A model generated the notes under the pieces. It searched no databases and had not been told where the DNA came from. It saw only the letters and a list, made by a program, of their open reading frames with translations. From Gammaproteobacteria bacterium (lineage in GTDB: Bacteria; Pseudomonadota; Gammaproteobacteria; JADZEE01), in assembly GCA_020850735.1 (NCBI GenBank), contig JADZEE010000072.1:1-53986 (forward strand): a stretch of DNA of 53,986 nt, written 5' to 3'. Of the stretch, positions 40,385 through 50,054 are shown one piece after another. The translations under genes were made by a program, and so were the position numbers. Within the stretch, counting starts at the first letter, position 1. The number at the start of each line of letters is the position of its first letter.

Positions 40385-43300
40385 ATGGAGCTACTGCGCG
40401 GCTGTCCGGCCCTCTCGCCCTTCCAGCTCGAGCGGCAACTCGCCCGCATCCGGGACCGGGTGCCGCAGGCGCAAGGCCTGGCGGTGGAATTCGTGCACGT
40501 CGTCGACCTCGACCACCCGCTGCCGGCGCCGGAGCGGGCCCGCCTCGAGGCCCTGCTCAGCTACGGTGAGGCGGGCCCGCCCCGCCCGGACACGCCGTTG
40601 TTCATCGTCGCGCCGCGCGCCGGGACGATCTCGCCGTGGTCGTCCAAAGCCACCGACATCGCCCGCAACTGCGGACTGGCGGCCGTGCGCCGCATCGAGC
40701 GGGTGACGAGCTGGTACGTGGACGGCGTGACTGCGAGCGCCGGCGCCGATCCCGTCGCGGCGATGGCCCCCCTGGTGCACGATCCGATGACCCAGTCCGT
40801 GCTGGAGGCCGGCGCGGATCTGGCGCGTCTGTTCGCTCGCGAGCCGCCACGCCCGCTCGCCCGGATCGGCCTGCTCGCCGGCGGCCGGGCCGCCCTGGAG
40901 GCGGCCGACGCGAGCCTCGGTCTGGCCCTGTCGGCCGACGAGATCGACTACCTGGCAGCGGCGTACGCGGCCCTGGCACGCGATCCGACGGACGTCGAGC
41001 TGATGATGTTCGCACAGGCCAACTCCGAGCATTGCCGGCACAAGATATTCAACGCCGCCTGGACCATCGACGGCGTGGCGCAGCCGGCGTCGCTGTTCGC
41101 CATGATCAGGAACACCATGGCCACGCATCCGGGACGCGTGCTGTCCGCCTACAGCGACAACTGCGCGGTCACGCGCGGCTACCCCGGCCAGCGCTTCTTC
41201 CGCGACGCCGTCACCCAGCGTTACGGCTGGCACGCCGAGGCCACGAACATCCTTGCCAAGGTCGAGACCCACAACCACCCGACGGCCATTGCCCCGCATC
41301 CCGGCGCCGGCACCGGCAGCGGCGGCGAGATCCGCGACGAGGGCGCAACCGGGCGCGGCGCGAAACCCAAGGCCGGCCTGACCGGATTCAGCGTCTCGCA
41401 CCTGCGTATCCCGGAATGCCCGCAGCCCTGGGAGGGCGACGGCGGCAAACCGGCGCGCATCGCCTCGGCGCTGGACATCATGCTCGAGGGGCCGATAGGC
41501 GCCGCCGCCTTCAACAACGAGTTCGGCCGCCCGGTGCTGGCGGGCTACTTCCGTACCTTCGAGCAACGCTTGCCGACGCCGCAGGGCAGCACCTGGCGCG
41601 GCTACCACAAGCCGATCATGATCGCCGGCGGCTACGGCAGCATACGCCCCCCGCACGTCCACAAGCTGCCCTTACCGGCGGGCGCCGCCGTGGTGGTGCT
41701 GGGCGGTCCGGCGATGCTGATCGGCCTGGGTGGCGGCGCGGCCTCCTCGGTGAGCGCCGGCGCGAGCGACGAGGGCCTGGATTTCGCCTCGGTGCAGCGC
41801 GCCAACCCGGAGATGCAGCGGCGCTGCCAGGAGGTGATCGACTGGTGCTGGAGCCTGGGCGAATCCAATCCCGTGCTCTCCATCCACGACGTCGGCGCGG
41901 GCGGCCTGTCCAATGCCGTACCGGAGCTGCTGCACGGCGGAGGCCGCGGCGGGCACCTGGCGCTGCGTGCGATCCCGAGCGCCGACACCGGACTGTCGCC
42001 GCTGGAGATCTGGTGCAACGAGGCACAGGAGCGCTATGTGCTCGCCATCGATCCGGCGCGGCTGGCGGAGTTTCTCGCGACCTGCGAGCGCGAGCGATGT
42101 CCCTGCGCGGTCATCGGCGAGGCCACCGCCGGCGGCGAGTTGCACGTCGCGGACAGTCTGCTCGGCGAACCCGCCGTGGACCTGGCACTGGAAACGCTGC
42201 TCGGCAAACCACCCCGGCTCGCCATCGACACCTGCCGCACAGCGGTCACGCTCCCGCCGCTGGCGCTCTCGGGCATCGACGTCACCGCCGCCGCCGAGCG
42301 CGTCCTGAGCTTCCCGGCGGTCGGTGACAAGCGCTTCCTGATCACGATCGGCGACCGCAGCGTCGGCGGACTGGTCGCGCGCGACCAGATGGTCGGTCCG
42401 TGGCAGGTGCCGGTGGCCGATTGCGCGGTCACGGCGACCTCCTACCGCGACTTCACCGGCGAAGGTATGGCGATGGGCGAACGCACGCCGCTCGCGCTCA
42501 TCGACGCAGCCGCGTCCGCACGGATGGCGGTCGGTGAAGCCCTCACCAACATCGCCGCGGCGCGCATCATGGCGATCGGCGACGTCATCGTGTCGGCGAA
42601 CTGGATGGCTGCGATCGCCCGTGAAGGCGACGGCGCGGCCCTGTATGCCGCCGTCGCCGCCGTGGGTCTGGAGCTTTGCCCGGCGCTCGGCATCGCGATC
42701 CCGGTGGGCAAGGATTCGCTTTCCATGCGCACGGTATGGCGCGACGCGAACGGCGAGCACGAGGTGAGCGCGCCGGTGTCGCTGATTGCCTCCGCCTTCG
42801 CACCGGTGGTCGACGTGCGCCTGACCCTGACGCCGCAGCTGCGTGCCGACGCCGGCGACAGTGTGCTGCTGTACGTCGACCTCGGCGCGGGGCGCCAGCG
42901 CCTGGGGGGCTCGGTGCTCGCCCAGGTGTACGGCCAGCTCGGCACGGACTGTCCGGACGTGGACGCGCCCGCGCGCCTGCGGGCCTTCTTCCGGACCGTG
43001 CAGATCCTCAATGACGCCGGCCTGCTGCTCGCCTACCACGATCGCAGCGACGGCGGCCTGTTCACGACGGTCGTGGAGATGGCGCTCGCCGGCCGTCTCG
43101 GCGTCGATCTGGTGCTGCCGGACGGCGCCGATCCGCTCGCCTTCCTGTTCAACGAGGAGCTCGGTGCCGTGGTGCAGGTGCGCGCCGGCGACGCGGATGC
43201 AGTGCGGCGCGAGTTCGAATGCGATCCGGCGCTCGCCGGCTGCACGCACGCGCTGGCGCGCGTCGGCGCCGGGAAAACACTCGTCATCCGCGCCGGCGAG

Positions 43301-44269
43301 CGGGAGATCTACGCCGAAACGCTCGCCGGACTGCAGCGGCTCTGGTCGCACACGAGCTGGCACATGCAGCGCCTGCGCGACGATCCCGGTTGCGCGCTCG
43401 AGGAGTATGAGAGCGTGCTCGACATGGACGATCCCGGCCTGTCGTTCACCTGCACCGCGACGCCGGCGCCGGCGCCGGCACTGGCCCTGACACGACCGGC
43501 GATCGCCGTGCTGCGCGAGCAGGGCGTGAACGGACATGTAGAGATGGCCGCCGCCTTCGACCGCGCGGGATTCGAGGTGGTGGACGTGCACATGACCGAT
43601 CTCGTCGACGGCCGGGTGCGGCTGGAGGCGTTCCGTGGCCTGGTGGCCTGCGGTGGTTTTTCCTACGGCGATGTCCTCGGCGCGGGCGGCGGCTGGGCCC
43701 GGTCGATTCTGTTCAACCCGGCGCTGCGCGATCGCTTCCAGACCTACTTCGCCCGCACGGACTGCTTCACGCTCGGCGTGTGCAACGGCTGCCAGATGCT
43801 CGCCCACCTCCAGGACATCATTCCGGGCGCGGCGCACTGGCCGCGCTTCCTGGCCAACCGCTCGGCGCAGTTCGAGGCACGGCTGGTGATGGTCGAGGTC
43901 CTGGCATCACCGTCCATCCTGCTCGGACCCATGGCCGGGGCGAGGCTGCCGATCGTGGTCGCTCACGGTGAGGGGCGGGCGGTGTTCGCCGCCGCCGATG
44001 GCGCGCAGGCGGCGCTGGCCCGCGGGCTGGTCAGTCTGCGTTATGTGGACAATCGCGGCCGGCCGGCGGCACGCTATCCCGCGAACCCGAACGGCTCGGC
44101 GCTGGGCATCACCGGCCTCACCAGCAGCGACGGCCGGGTCACCATCCTCATGCCGCATCCCGAACGCGTGTTCCGCGCCGCGCAGCTGTCGTGGCGGCCG
44201 CCGGACTGGCGCGGCGACGACGGGCCGTGGCTGCCGGCATTCCTGAACGCCCGGAGCTGGATCGGCTGA
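40385..44269 (+). CDS. purL: phosphoribosylformylglycinamidine synthase
   Basis: PurL makes FGAM from FGAR, glutamine and ATP. The single-chain 1294-residue form is typical for gammaproteobacteria. It has the linker and FGAM-synthetase domains ([14 protein letters not shown] near residue 217; [20 protein letters not shown] near 295) and a second PurM-like half. The C-terminal class I glutaminase has Cys1133 in [13 protein letters not shown] and the His-Glu pair in PHPERVFR. The ATG at 40385 gives [21 protein letters not shown] box lies about 50 bases upstream (40331-40336). It is convergent with the FecR gene. Confidence 0.97.
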   Translation: MELLRGCPALSPFQLERQLARIRDRVPQAQGLAVEFVHVVDLDHPLPAPERARLEALLSYGEAGPPRPDTPLFIVAPRAGTISPWSSKATDIARNCGLAAVRRIERVTSWYVDGVTASAGADPVAAMAPLVHDPMTQSVLEAGADLARLFAREPPRPLARIGLLAGGRAALEAADASLGLALSADEIDYLAAAYAALARDPTDVELMMFAQANSEHCRHKIFNAAWTIDGVAQPASLFAMIRNTMATHPGRVLSAYSDNCAVTRGYPGQRFFRDAVTQRYGWHAEATNILAKVETHNHPTAIAPHPGAGTGSGGEIRDEGATGRGAKPKAGLTGFSVSHLRIPECPQPWEGDGGKPARIASALDIMLEGPIGAAAFNNEFGRPVLAGYFRTFEQRLPTPQGSTWRGYHKPIMIAGGYGSIRPPHVHKLPLPAGAAVVVLGGPAMLIGLGGGAASSVSAGASDEGLDFASVQRANPEMQRRCQEVIDWCWSLGESNPVLSIHDVGAGGLSNAVPELLHGGGRGGHLALRAIPSADTGLSPLEIWCNEAQERYVLAIDPARLAEFLATCERERCPCAVIGEATAGGELHVADSLLGEPAVDLALETLLGKPPRLAIDTCRTAVTLPPLALSGIDVTAAAERVLSFPAVGDKRFLITIGDRSVGGLVARDQMVGPWQVPVADCAVTATSYRDFTGEGMAMGERTPLALIDAAASARMAVGEALTNIAAARIMAIGDVIVSANWMAAIAREGDGAALYAAVAAVGLELCPALGIAIPVGKDSLSMRTVWRDANGEHEVSAPVSLIASAFAPVVDVRLTLTPQLRADAGDSVLLYVDLGAGRQRLGGSVLAQVYGQLGTDCPDVDAPARLRAFFRTVQILNDAGLLLAYHDRSDGGLFTTVVEMALAGRLGVDLVLPDGADPLAFLFNEELGAVVQVRAGDADAVRREFECDPALAGCTHALARVGAGKTLVIRAGEREIYAETLAGLQRLWSHTSWHMQRLRDDPGCALEEYESVLDMDDPGLSFTCTATPAPAPALALTRPAIAVLREQGVNGHVEMAAAFDRAGFEVVDVHMTDLVDGRVRLEAFRGLVACGGFSYGDVLGAGGGWARSILFNPALRDRFQTYFARTDCFTLGVCNGCQMLAHLQDIIPGAAHWPRFLANRSAQFEARLVMVEVLASPSILLGPMAGARLPIVVAHGEGRAVFAAADGAQAALARGLVSLRYVDNRGRPAARYPANPNGSALGITGLTSSDGRVTILMPHPERVFRAAQLSWRPPDWRGDDGPWLPAFLNARSWIG

Positions 44270-44276
44270 CCCGCTC

Positions 44277-44936
44277 TCACGGGTGATCGTGGTGCCCGCC
44301 GGGTTCCGGGAAACTCTGCTCGCCCGCGCGGAATTCCGGCTCCGCTCCCGGTAGCGGCACGTTCGGGATCTCCGCCGGGCGTTCGGTCAGCGCCGGCGCG
44401 GTCTGCAGATCGGCGACGAAGGCGGACTGACCGGCGCTCACGTCCAGCGTGCCGGCCGGGTTGGTGAGCGCGACGACGCCGCTGTTGGCGACCAGGTACA
44501 GGCCGTCGCGGCGCGCCGTGCCGTCGCTCTCACGGCAGTCTCCCTGGCACAGCTGCGCCTTGTAGGCAGTGCCGCGGATACCGATGGTGGCGACGACGGC
44601 GTCCACGCGGTAGTCGTCGCGGCGGGTCTTGCCGATGGCACCCGTGATGGCGCGGATACTGCCCTTGAGCAGCGAGAACAGACCCCGTTCGCTGCCGTCC
44701 GGGCTGCCGGCATAGCGGTACTCGTCGATCCGGAAGCGCCCGTGCGGGCTGAGCGACACCGTGCCACCGTCATTGAACCGGATCTGCAACCGGCCGTCGG
44801 CGGTGACGAGCGTGTCGCCCGGGTAGACCTCGGCGCCGCGCGCGAGCACCAGCACCGTCCCGGCCCGCAGCGCCCCGGCCTGCCCCGAGGCGAACAGCAC
44901 GTTGCCGGCAGCATCCTGGGCGCGCGCCGCCGACAC
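44277..44936 (-). CDS. exported FecR-domain protein, short form
   Basis: From the first standard start (GTG at 44936) the product is 219 residues. In frame upstream of that GTG the DNA reads a perfect signal peptide (basic VIHRKQVARAGRR, then a hydrophobic core, cut at ARA-QD) but contains no ATG, GTG or TTG before the stop of the preceding gene. An ATT at 45011 is one possible real start. The FecR domain (about residues 15-150) has VLVLARGAEVYPGDTL and the AITGAIGKTRR and VVATIGIRGTAYKA motifs, followed by a C-x4-C pair. The C terminus is proline-rich and ends in HHDHP. It resembles the FecR half of the neighbouring gene and is probably a tandem duplicate without the barrel. Confidence 0.8.
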   Translation of the reverse strand: MSAARAQDAAGNVLFASGQAGALRAGTVLVLARGAEVYPGDTLVTADGRLQIRFNDGGTVSLSPHGRFRIDEYRYAGSPDGSERGLFSLLKGSIRAITGAIGKTRRDDYRVDAVVATIGIRGTAYKAQLCQGDCRESDGTARRDGLYLVANSGVVALTNPAGTLDVSAGQSAFVADLQTAPALTERPAEIPNVPLPGAEPEFRAGEQSFPEPGGHHDHP

Positions 44937-45030
44937 TGTCAGCGCGGCGAGCAGCCATGCGGCCAGGCATGCCGCCCGGCGCCCCGCCCGCGCGACCTGC
45001 TTGCGGTGAATGACGCCGCCCCCGCGCCGC

Positions 45031-46611
45031 TTACGGCAGATACGGCGCCGTGCCGCTCAGGCGGCCACCCACGGTGCCGACCACCGGATTCGGCGTCATG
45101 CCGTCATCGGTCTCGTAGATGAACCAGCTCGCGCCGAAGAATTCCGGCGCCGCGCGCCCGTTCGCGGTGGCGTCGTGGCCGATGAACGCGCCATTGACGA
45201 GCGTCGAGCAGGACGGATGGCAGCTCGGGCTGTTCACGGATCCGAGGGCGAAGCCGGAGCCGTTGAACAGCGGGAAGTTGGACGCGGAGACGAAGTGCTC
45301 CGTGCTGTAGCTGCGACCGTTGTCCATGTTCACGTCGAAGTACAGCCAGCCCTGGTTCATGCCGAACACGTACTGCAGCTCGCCGTTGCTGACGGTGCCG
45401 GCCGCGTTGCCGCTGGCCGACGAAGCGAAGAAATCGCCGAGCTGGTCGTAGGTGGCCATGAACACGCCGGTGGGCTCGGCGTCCGGCTTCGGACCGTAGA
45501 AAATGCGCACCGCCTGGTGATCCTGGAGCCGGATGAGATCGTAGTACACCTGCGTTTCGCCGTTGTAATCGAAGATCTCGCCGTCGAGTATGTAACCGTT
45601 GCTCCAGCCGCCCCAGCTGAAGTCACCCACCTGGTCGAATTCGGACAGCGTGGCCGGCATCTGGCGCAGGGACTGCAGATCCGAGGCATCGACGGCGGCG
45701 ATGAGCTGCTGGACGCCCGTCACCACCCGCGGGTCGCTCGAGCTCAACAGCGCGTCGAGATCCACCGCCAGAAAGCCGGTCGAGGTCTGGTCTTCCTCGA
45801 GATCCACGCCGGCGATGGGCTCGCCGTTGCGCAGCGCGATGGCCACGTGCTTGAAATGGTCGATGTCGGCGATGTTCTGCCCCATCCACGAATAGCCGTA
45901 GGCGATGCCGCCGGCCTGATCGAACAACAGCGTCACGTCGCTGCCGACGGCCAGCTCCGTCTCTCCCTGCGTGTAGGCGGCCCGCTCCTCCTCGCTCAGC
46001 ACGACCTCCTGCGATTCCGAGCCCGCCGTGCTGCCCGTGTCGACCAGGTCGCAGGCACGGCTGCCGCACGCCGCACCCTGGCCGGGATCCAGCAGCAGCT
46101 CCTTGCCGCCCAGATCGGTGACCGTGAGGCCGTCGCGATGGCAGACCACGTTGGCAAAGGTCTCGCCGTCGGTGGTCGCACGGCCGGCCGAGCCACGGAT
46201 ACCGATAGTGGCCACGGTCGTGTGCATCTTCCAGCTCTTGCGATCGACCTTGCCGATCGCGCCGGTGACGAAGCGCACGCTGCCCTTGAGCAGGCTGAAG
46301 AAGCTGCGGTCGTCGCCGTCGCCGCCGGCGAAGCGATACTCGTCGATCGCGTAGCGGGTGTCCGGCTGCAGGGCCGCGAAGCCGCCGTCGGTGAAGCGCA
46401 CCTGGGTGCGGCCGTTACCGGTGCGCAGGGTCTCACCGGCATACACCGTATCGCCCTTGCGCAGCGCACGCGCGCCGTCGGCACCGTCGGCCTGCACCTG
46501 CCCGAAGGCGTACAGCACGGTACCCGCCTCCACCGCCGCCCACGCCAGCGGCGCGGCGCCGGCCGCGAGCATCAGGGCGACGCCGAGCCGCAAGCTGTCT
46601 CGTACATGCAT
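45031..46611 (-). CDS. exported FecR-domain protein with a TbpB-like C-terminal barrel
   Basis: The 526-residue protein has a signal peptide (residues 1-26, no lipobox cysteine). The FecR domain covers about residues 30-155 (GDTVYAGETLRTGNGRTQVRF, then FVTGAIGK, VATIGIRGSAGRA) and is followed by a disulfide-like CGSRAC. After a helical linker, a beta-rich C-terminal half carries SWGGWSNG (about residue 330) and ends with GAFIGHDATANGRAAPEF, GASWFIY and VVGTVGGRLSG. That G-x-F-x-G-x-x-A pattern is the end of TbpB-like eight-stranded barrel domains. It lies directly after the TPR-barrel protein and before the short FecR gene. I infer that it is exported, perhaps to the surface; the ligand is unknown. 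Confidence 0.75.
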   Translation of the reverse strand: MHVRDSLRLGVALMLAAGAAPLAWAAVEAGTVLYAFGQVQADGADGARALRKGDTVYAGETLRTGNGRTQVRFTDGGFAALQPDTRYAIDEYRFAGGDGDDRSFFSLLKGSVRFVTGAIGKVDRKSWKMHTTVATIGIRGSAGRATTDGETFANVVCHRDGLTVTDLGGKELLLDPGQGAACGSRACDLVDTGSTAGSESQEVVLSEEERAAYTQGETELAVGSDVTLLFDQAGGIAYGYSWMGQNIADIDHFKHVAIALRNGEPIAGVDLEEDQTSTGFLAVDLDALLSSSDPRVVTGVQQLIAAVDASDLQSLRQMPATLSEFDQVGDFSWGGWSNGYILDGEIFDYNGETQVYYDLIRLQDHQAVRIFYGPKPDAEPTGVFMATYDQLGDFFASSASGNAAGTVSNGELQYVFGMNQGWLYFDVNMDNGRSYSTEHFVSASNFPLFNGSGFALGSVNSPSCHPSCSTLVNGAFIGHDATANGRAAPEFFGASWFIYETDDGMTPNPVVGTVGGRLSGTAPYLP

Positions 46612-46629
46612 GGTCGATATCTCCCGTCG

Positions 46630-48009
46630 CTAGAAGTCGTTGCGCACGGTGAACTGGACCTGGAAGCGGTCGAAGTCGTTCAGCGCCACGTTCGAATCGT
46701 TGGTGGTGTAACGCAGCTCCGGCGTCACGGACCAGCCGCCCATCCAGCGATAGCGCAAGCCGACGCCGACGTCGACGAAATCCTCCTCGCGGGCGACGCC
46801 GAACACCGGATCGGCCTCGTCGTAGTCACTGAACTGGTAGGTCACCGAACCGAAGGCCGTGGTCCGGGCGTTGACGGTGTACTGACCACCGCCGCGAACA
46901 CCGACGAAGTCGCGGCCGAAATGGCCGCCGCTGGCGTCGTGGCGCGCATCCTCGACCCCGCCGAACACGCTGAGGAACGTCACCGGTGCGCCCTGGCCGC
47001 CGAACGCATGGCCCCAGCCCGCGCCGAAAGCATAGCGGTTCACGTCGCGGACGGATTGTTCCGGATAGCGAACCGCCGCGACCTGGGCGAAAGCCGTGAG
47101 CTGATTGCTGGCGTCCACAGTGTGCTGCCACTGTCCGGTGAGCCCGCCCAGATCACGATCGGCGTCGAAACGCGACGTACCGTCGACCTCGAAGCGCTGC
47201 CCCTGCACCGCCAGGCGGTACTGGTCGGCCCCCCGCAGCCAGTGCAGGCCGAGCGCGCCGTCACCGGTTTTGGTCGAGAACTCGCTCTGCTCCAGCGCCG
47301 TACGGCTGTCCAGATCCACACCGCCGTACAGGCGCACGTCGTTGAACGCGCGCAACGGCGAGGAAAAGGTGAAGCCGCCGCGCAGCCCCCAGATGGCGCT
47401 GTCGGATTCGCGCGACGTGTCGGCGAGATTGAACAGCACACCGCCCAGCCCCGGCACCGCGACCTGGCGTTCGTCCGTGGCACTGTTGACGTTGGTGTCG
47501 TAGCCGAGTGTCGTCTGCACGTACAAATCGTAGCGCGTGCGCGTGCGGTCGAACTGGTACTGGATCACGGCCAGGTACTTGTCGATGGTGGCGGCGACAT
47601 CGGCCGGCACCTTCTGGGCCTTGACGGTGTCGAACTCCTTTTTCGCGGAATCCATCTCGCCCACCCGCAGGTAGGCGCGCGCCAGGTGGGCGCGCGCCGG
47701 CGCATTGTCGGGCTCGAGGTCGATAACCCGCTCGAGCGCGAACACCGCTTCGACCGCCTGATCGGATTCGAGCGCCGCGACTCCGAGCAGGAAGTCGAAC
47801 TGCGGATCGCCCGCACGCGCATCGGCTTCGGCGTCGAGCAACTGGTAGGCCTCGCCGGCGTGCCCCGACTGGAGCAGCTGCTGGGCCCGGTCCAGGAGTG
47901 CATCCGCCCGCACGGCCAGCGCCACACCGGCGAGCAGGCAAACCGCCAGCAGGCGGATTCCGGGTCGAAATCTGGTCAAGGCAGCTCCCCTTCGTTGCAA
48001 TATCGCCAC
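46630..48009 (-). CDS. TPR plus beta-barrel outer-membrane protein, Slam/type XI-translocon-like
   Basis: From the GTG at 48009 the product is 459 residues; AGGAGG lies 11 bases upstream. A TTG at 47979 with AAGGGGA in front is an alternative. A signal peptide is followed by about four TPR repeats (residues 38-150, with LLGVAALESDQAVEAVFALE and PARAHLARAYLRVGEMD). A 14-16-strand beta-barrel begins YDLYVQTTLGYDTNVNSA and ends with a terminal phenylalanine (FQVQFTVRNDF), the Bam insertion signal. This TPR-barrel plan is that of Slam/DUF560 proteins, which translocate TbpB-like cargo across the outer membrane. It leads an operon with the two FecR genes. Confidence 0.7.
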   Translation of the reverse strand: MAILQRRGAALTRFRPGIRLLAVCLLAGVALAVRADALLDRAQQLLQSGHAGEAYQLLDAEADARAGDPQFDFLLGVAALESDQAVEAVFALERVIDLEPDNAPARAHLARAYLRVGEMDSAKKEFDTVKAQKVPADVAATIDKYLAVIQYQFDRTRTRYDLYVQTTLGYDTNVNSATDERQVAVPGLGGVLFNLADTSRESDSAIWGLRGGFTFSSPLRAFNDVRLYGGVDLDSRTALEQSEFSTKTGDGALGLHWLRGADQYRLAVQGQRFEVDGTSRFDADRDLGGLTGQWQHTVDASNQLTAFAQVAAVRYPEQSVRDVNRYAFGAGWGHAFGGQGAPVTFLSVFGGVEDARHDASGGHFGRDFVGVRGGGQYTVNARTTAFGSVTYQFSDYDEADPVFGVAREEDFVDVGVGLRYRWMGGWSVTPELRYTTNDSNVALNDFDRFQVQFTVRNDF

Positions 48010-48032
48010 ACGCCGCGTGGCCTCCTGTCGGG

Positions 48033-48061
48033 AGTATACGCAACGCAGCCCATCTGATCAG
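48033..48061 (-). promoter_or_regulatory. promoter of the TPR-barrel/FecR operon
   Basis: On the minus strand CTGATC (48061-48056), a 17-base spacer and TATACT (48038-48033) precede the GTG at 48009 by 24 bases, with AGGAGG between. The -35 box is weak and the -10 box is good. Confidence 0.45.
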
Positions 48062-48240
48062 CCCCTTGCGACCTGTCCGTCAAGTCGGTGCCGGAACTGC
48101 GAAATTGTCGCTTCGCACTGACGATCGTTCCCCCCCCGACTACCAGCATACGACACCGGAGGCGCCGCCACTGACGCGGCGCCGGGCACCGGCTAGACTG
48201 TCCGGGCCCCCATCCGCCGGGCACCGCAGGGCCAGCGCGT

Positions 48241-48789
48241 ATGGGTCAACCGGGTGACGACGACTGCGACGACCTCGATTTCGGCACGCTGTTTGCCGGC
48301 GTGACCCGGCTGCGCCACAACCGCCTGGCCTTACGGCCGTCGCGCCGGCCACCCCCCGAACCGCGGCATACGGTGGCCGAGCAGCGGCAGGTCGTGTTCG
48401 AGTCCCTGCACGGCGAATGGGCGCCGGAAGACCTCGAAACCGGTGAGGAGCTGCTGTTTGCGCGCCCTGGTGTTCCCCGCGCCGTCTGGCGCCGTCTGCG
48501 CCGCGGCCAGTATGCGGTGCAGGACGAGATCGATCTGCACGGCTGCACGGTTGCCGCCGCGAAAGCGGCGGTAGCGGCGTTTCTGCGCCGCGCCGGCGCG
48601 GCGCAGCTCGGCTGCGTGCGCATCGTCCACGGCAAGGGTCGCGGTTCCCCCGCCGGCCGACCGGTGCTCAAGGGCAAGCTCGGGAACTGGCTGCGCCTGC
48701 GCGAGGAGGTGCTGGCCTATTGCTCCGCGCGTCCGGTCGACGGCGGCACCGGCGCCGTCTATGTGCTTCTGCGCCGGTCCGGACAATGA
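48241..48789 (+). CDS. Smr-domain protein
   Basis: The 182-residue protein has a disordered, proline-rich N-terminal half and an Smr domain from about residue 98. The domain has the DEIDLHGCTVAAAKAAV motif and the VRIVHGKGRGSP loop, the LDLHG and HGKG signatures of the MutS2-type Smr domain. Related small Smr proteins (SmrA, SmrB/YfcN) are nucleases acting on DNA or on mRNA at collided ribosomes; the sequence does not decide which. It stands alone, divergent from the FecR operon with 231 bases between. Confidence 0.88.
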   Translation: MGQPGDDDCDDLDFGTLFAGVTRLRHNRLALRPSRRPPPEPRHTVAEQRQVVFESLHGEWAPEDLETGEELLFARPGVPRAVWRRLRRGQYAVQDEIDLHGCTVAAAKAAVAAFLRRAGAAQLGCVRIVHGKGRGSPAGRPVLKGKLGNWLRLREEVLAYCSARPVDGGTGAVYVLLRRSGQ

Positions 48790-48819
48790 CCCTGACCTTG
48801 CAACACTTCGTCAACGGGG

Positions 48820-48848
48820 CTGCAAATCCTCACCTCAGGCCATATAAT
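48820..48848 (+). promoter_or_regulatory. promoter of the rpfG-rpfC pair
   Basis: A perfect TATAAT (48843-48848) follows a weak CTGCAA -35 (48820-48825) with a 17-base spacer. The surrounding stretch is the most AT-rich part of this end of the window. It leaves a leader of about 140 bases before the ATG-type start (GTG at 48998), with GAAGGAG close before it. Confidence 0.55.
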
Positions 48849-48997
48849 TCAAAAACAAACAGTTAGACTCGATCGCAGCGCCCGACCCGGCGCCGTTCCC
48901 CGGCTTGCGGGGCCGGCCGCGGCGGGCTCGTCGCCGGTGCCGGTGACATCGCCCGCGAACCGGGTCGTCGCCCCGGCCGGGGTAGAAGGAGCAGGCC

Positions 48998-50044
48998 GTG
49001 ACATCCGTGTTGATCGTCGATGACCAGTCGACCAGCCGCATCATCCTCGAGGAGGTCGTCTCGGGCATCGATCCTTCGATCGTCGTGCAGAGCTTCGCCA
49101 ACCCGAAGGAAGCGCTCGCATGGGCGACGACCAACGAGCCGGACCTCGTACTCACGGATTTCCGGATGCCGCAGATGGATGGTGCCGAGCTCGTGCGGCG
49201 CATCCGCAGCCTGCCGAGCTGCGCGGACGTTCCCGTCGTGGTCATCACCGTGGTCGAGGACCCGGTCATCCGTTACCAGGTGCTCGAGGCCGGGGCCACC
49301 GATGTCCTCAACAAGCCGGTCGACCCCCACGAGTGTCGGGCGCGTTGCCAGAACCTGCTGACCCTGCGCCGCCAGGGGCAGATCCTGCGCCACCGCGCGC
49401 AGTGGCTGGAGCGCCAGGTCGCAGACAGCAGCGACCTGCTGTACGACCGCGAGCACGAGGCACTCCAGATCCTGGCCCGCGCGACCGAGTTCCGCGAGGA
49501 TCCGGCCGGCCCCGCCCGGGTCGGCCGTTGCGCCCACTTCATCGCCCAGCGCCTCGGTCTGAGCGCGCAGGAGTGCAATGAGCTCGAGCTCGCCGCCATG
49601 CTGCACGACGTCGGCAAGGTCGCGGTACCCGATGCGATCCTGCTCAAACCCGGCGCGCTCGAAGCGCAGGAATTCGAGATCGTGCGCGGCCATTGCGAAG
49701 CCGGCTGGACTCTGCTGCGCAGCCAGCGGTCGCCGACGCTCAAACTGGCCGCGGACGTCGCGCTGTGTCACCACGAGCGCTGGGACGGCGCCGGCTATCC
49801 GCGGGGGCTCGCCGGCGAGGCGATTCCGCTCGCGGCACGCATCGCCGCGGTCGCCGACGTGTATGACGCGCTCACCTCGGCACGCTGCTACCGCCGCGCC
49901 ATCGCCATGGACGCAGCCCTTGTGCACATGAACCAGCACAAGGGCACGGCCTTCGATCCGCGCTGCATCGAGGCCTTCAACGCACAGCTCGATCAGATTG
50001 CCGGGTGGGAACAGCGTCAGGGTCTGTTGCGAAACGTTGACTGA
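48998..50044 (+). CDS. rpfG: RpfG-like response regulator with HD-GYP domain
   Basis: The 348-residue protein is a receiver joined to a cyclic-di-GMP phosphodiesterase. The receiver has the phosphoacceptor Asp54 in [12 protein letters not shown], the acidic pair Asp8-Asp9, and Lys in NKPVDP. The HD-GYP domain has [18 protein letters not shown] (metal His-Asp), RGHCEAGW, the [11 protein letters not shown] signature and [17 protein letters not shown]. The metal-binding E-T-G-x-H motif at the start of the domain is missing: the segment reads [11 protein letters not shown], with a short deletion and no histidine. It is followed 10 bases on by the RpfC-like kinase. No rpfF synthase is in the window. 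Confidence 0.85.
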   Translation: MTSVLIVDDQSTSRIILEEVVSGIDPSIVVQSFANPKEALAWATTNEPDLVLTDFRMPQMDGAELVRRIRSLPSCADVPVVVITVVEDPVIRYQVLEAGATDVLNKPVDPHECRARCQNLLTLRRQGQILRHRAQWLERQVADSSDLLYDREHEALQILARATEFREDPAGPARVGRCAHFIAQRLGLSAQECNELELAAMLHDVGKVAVPDAILLKPGALEAQEFEIVRGHCEAGWTLLRSQRSPTLKLAADVALCHHERWDGAGYPRGLAGEAIPLAARIAAVADVYDALTSARCYRRAIAMDAALVHMNQHKGTAFDPRCIEAFNAQLDQIAGWEQRQGLLRNVD

Positions 50045-50054
50045 GAGCGACCCG

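Noticed and set aside
44270..44290. Terminator hairpin between purL and the FecR gene
   Set aside because: Only a 4-5 base stem (CCCG/CGGG) can form and no T-tract follows.
45010..48057. 1000-codon open frame on the plus strand across the FecR/TPR-barrel operon
   Set aside because: Spans three minus-strand genes with signal peptides and recognisable domains; no promoter or ribosome-binding site and no family motif.
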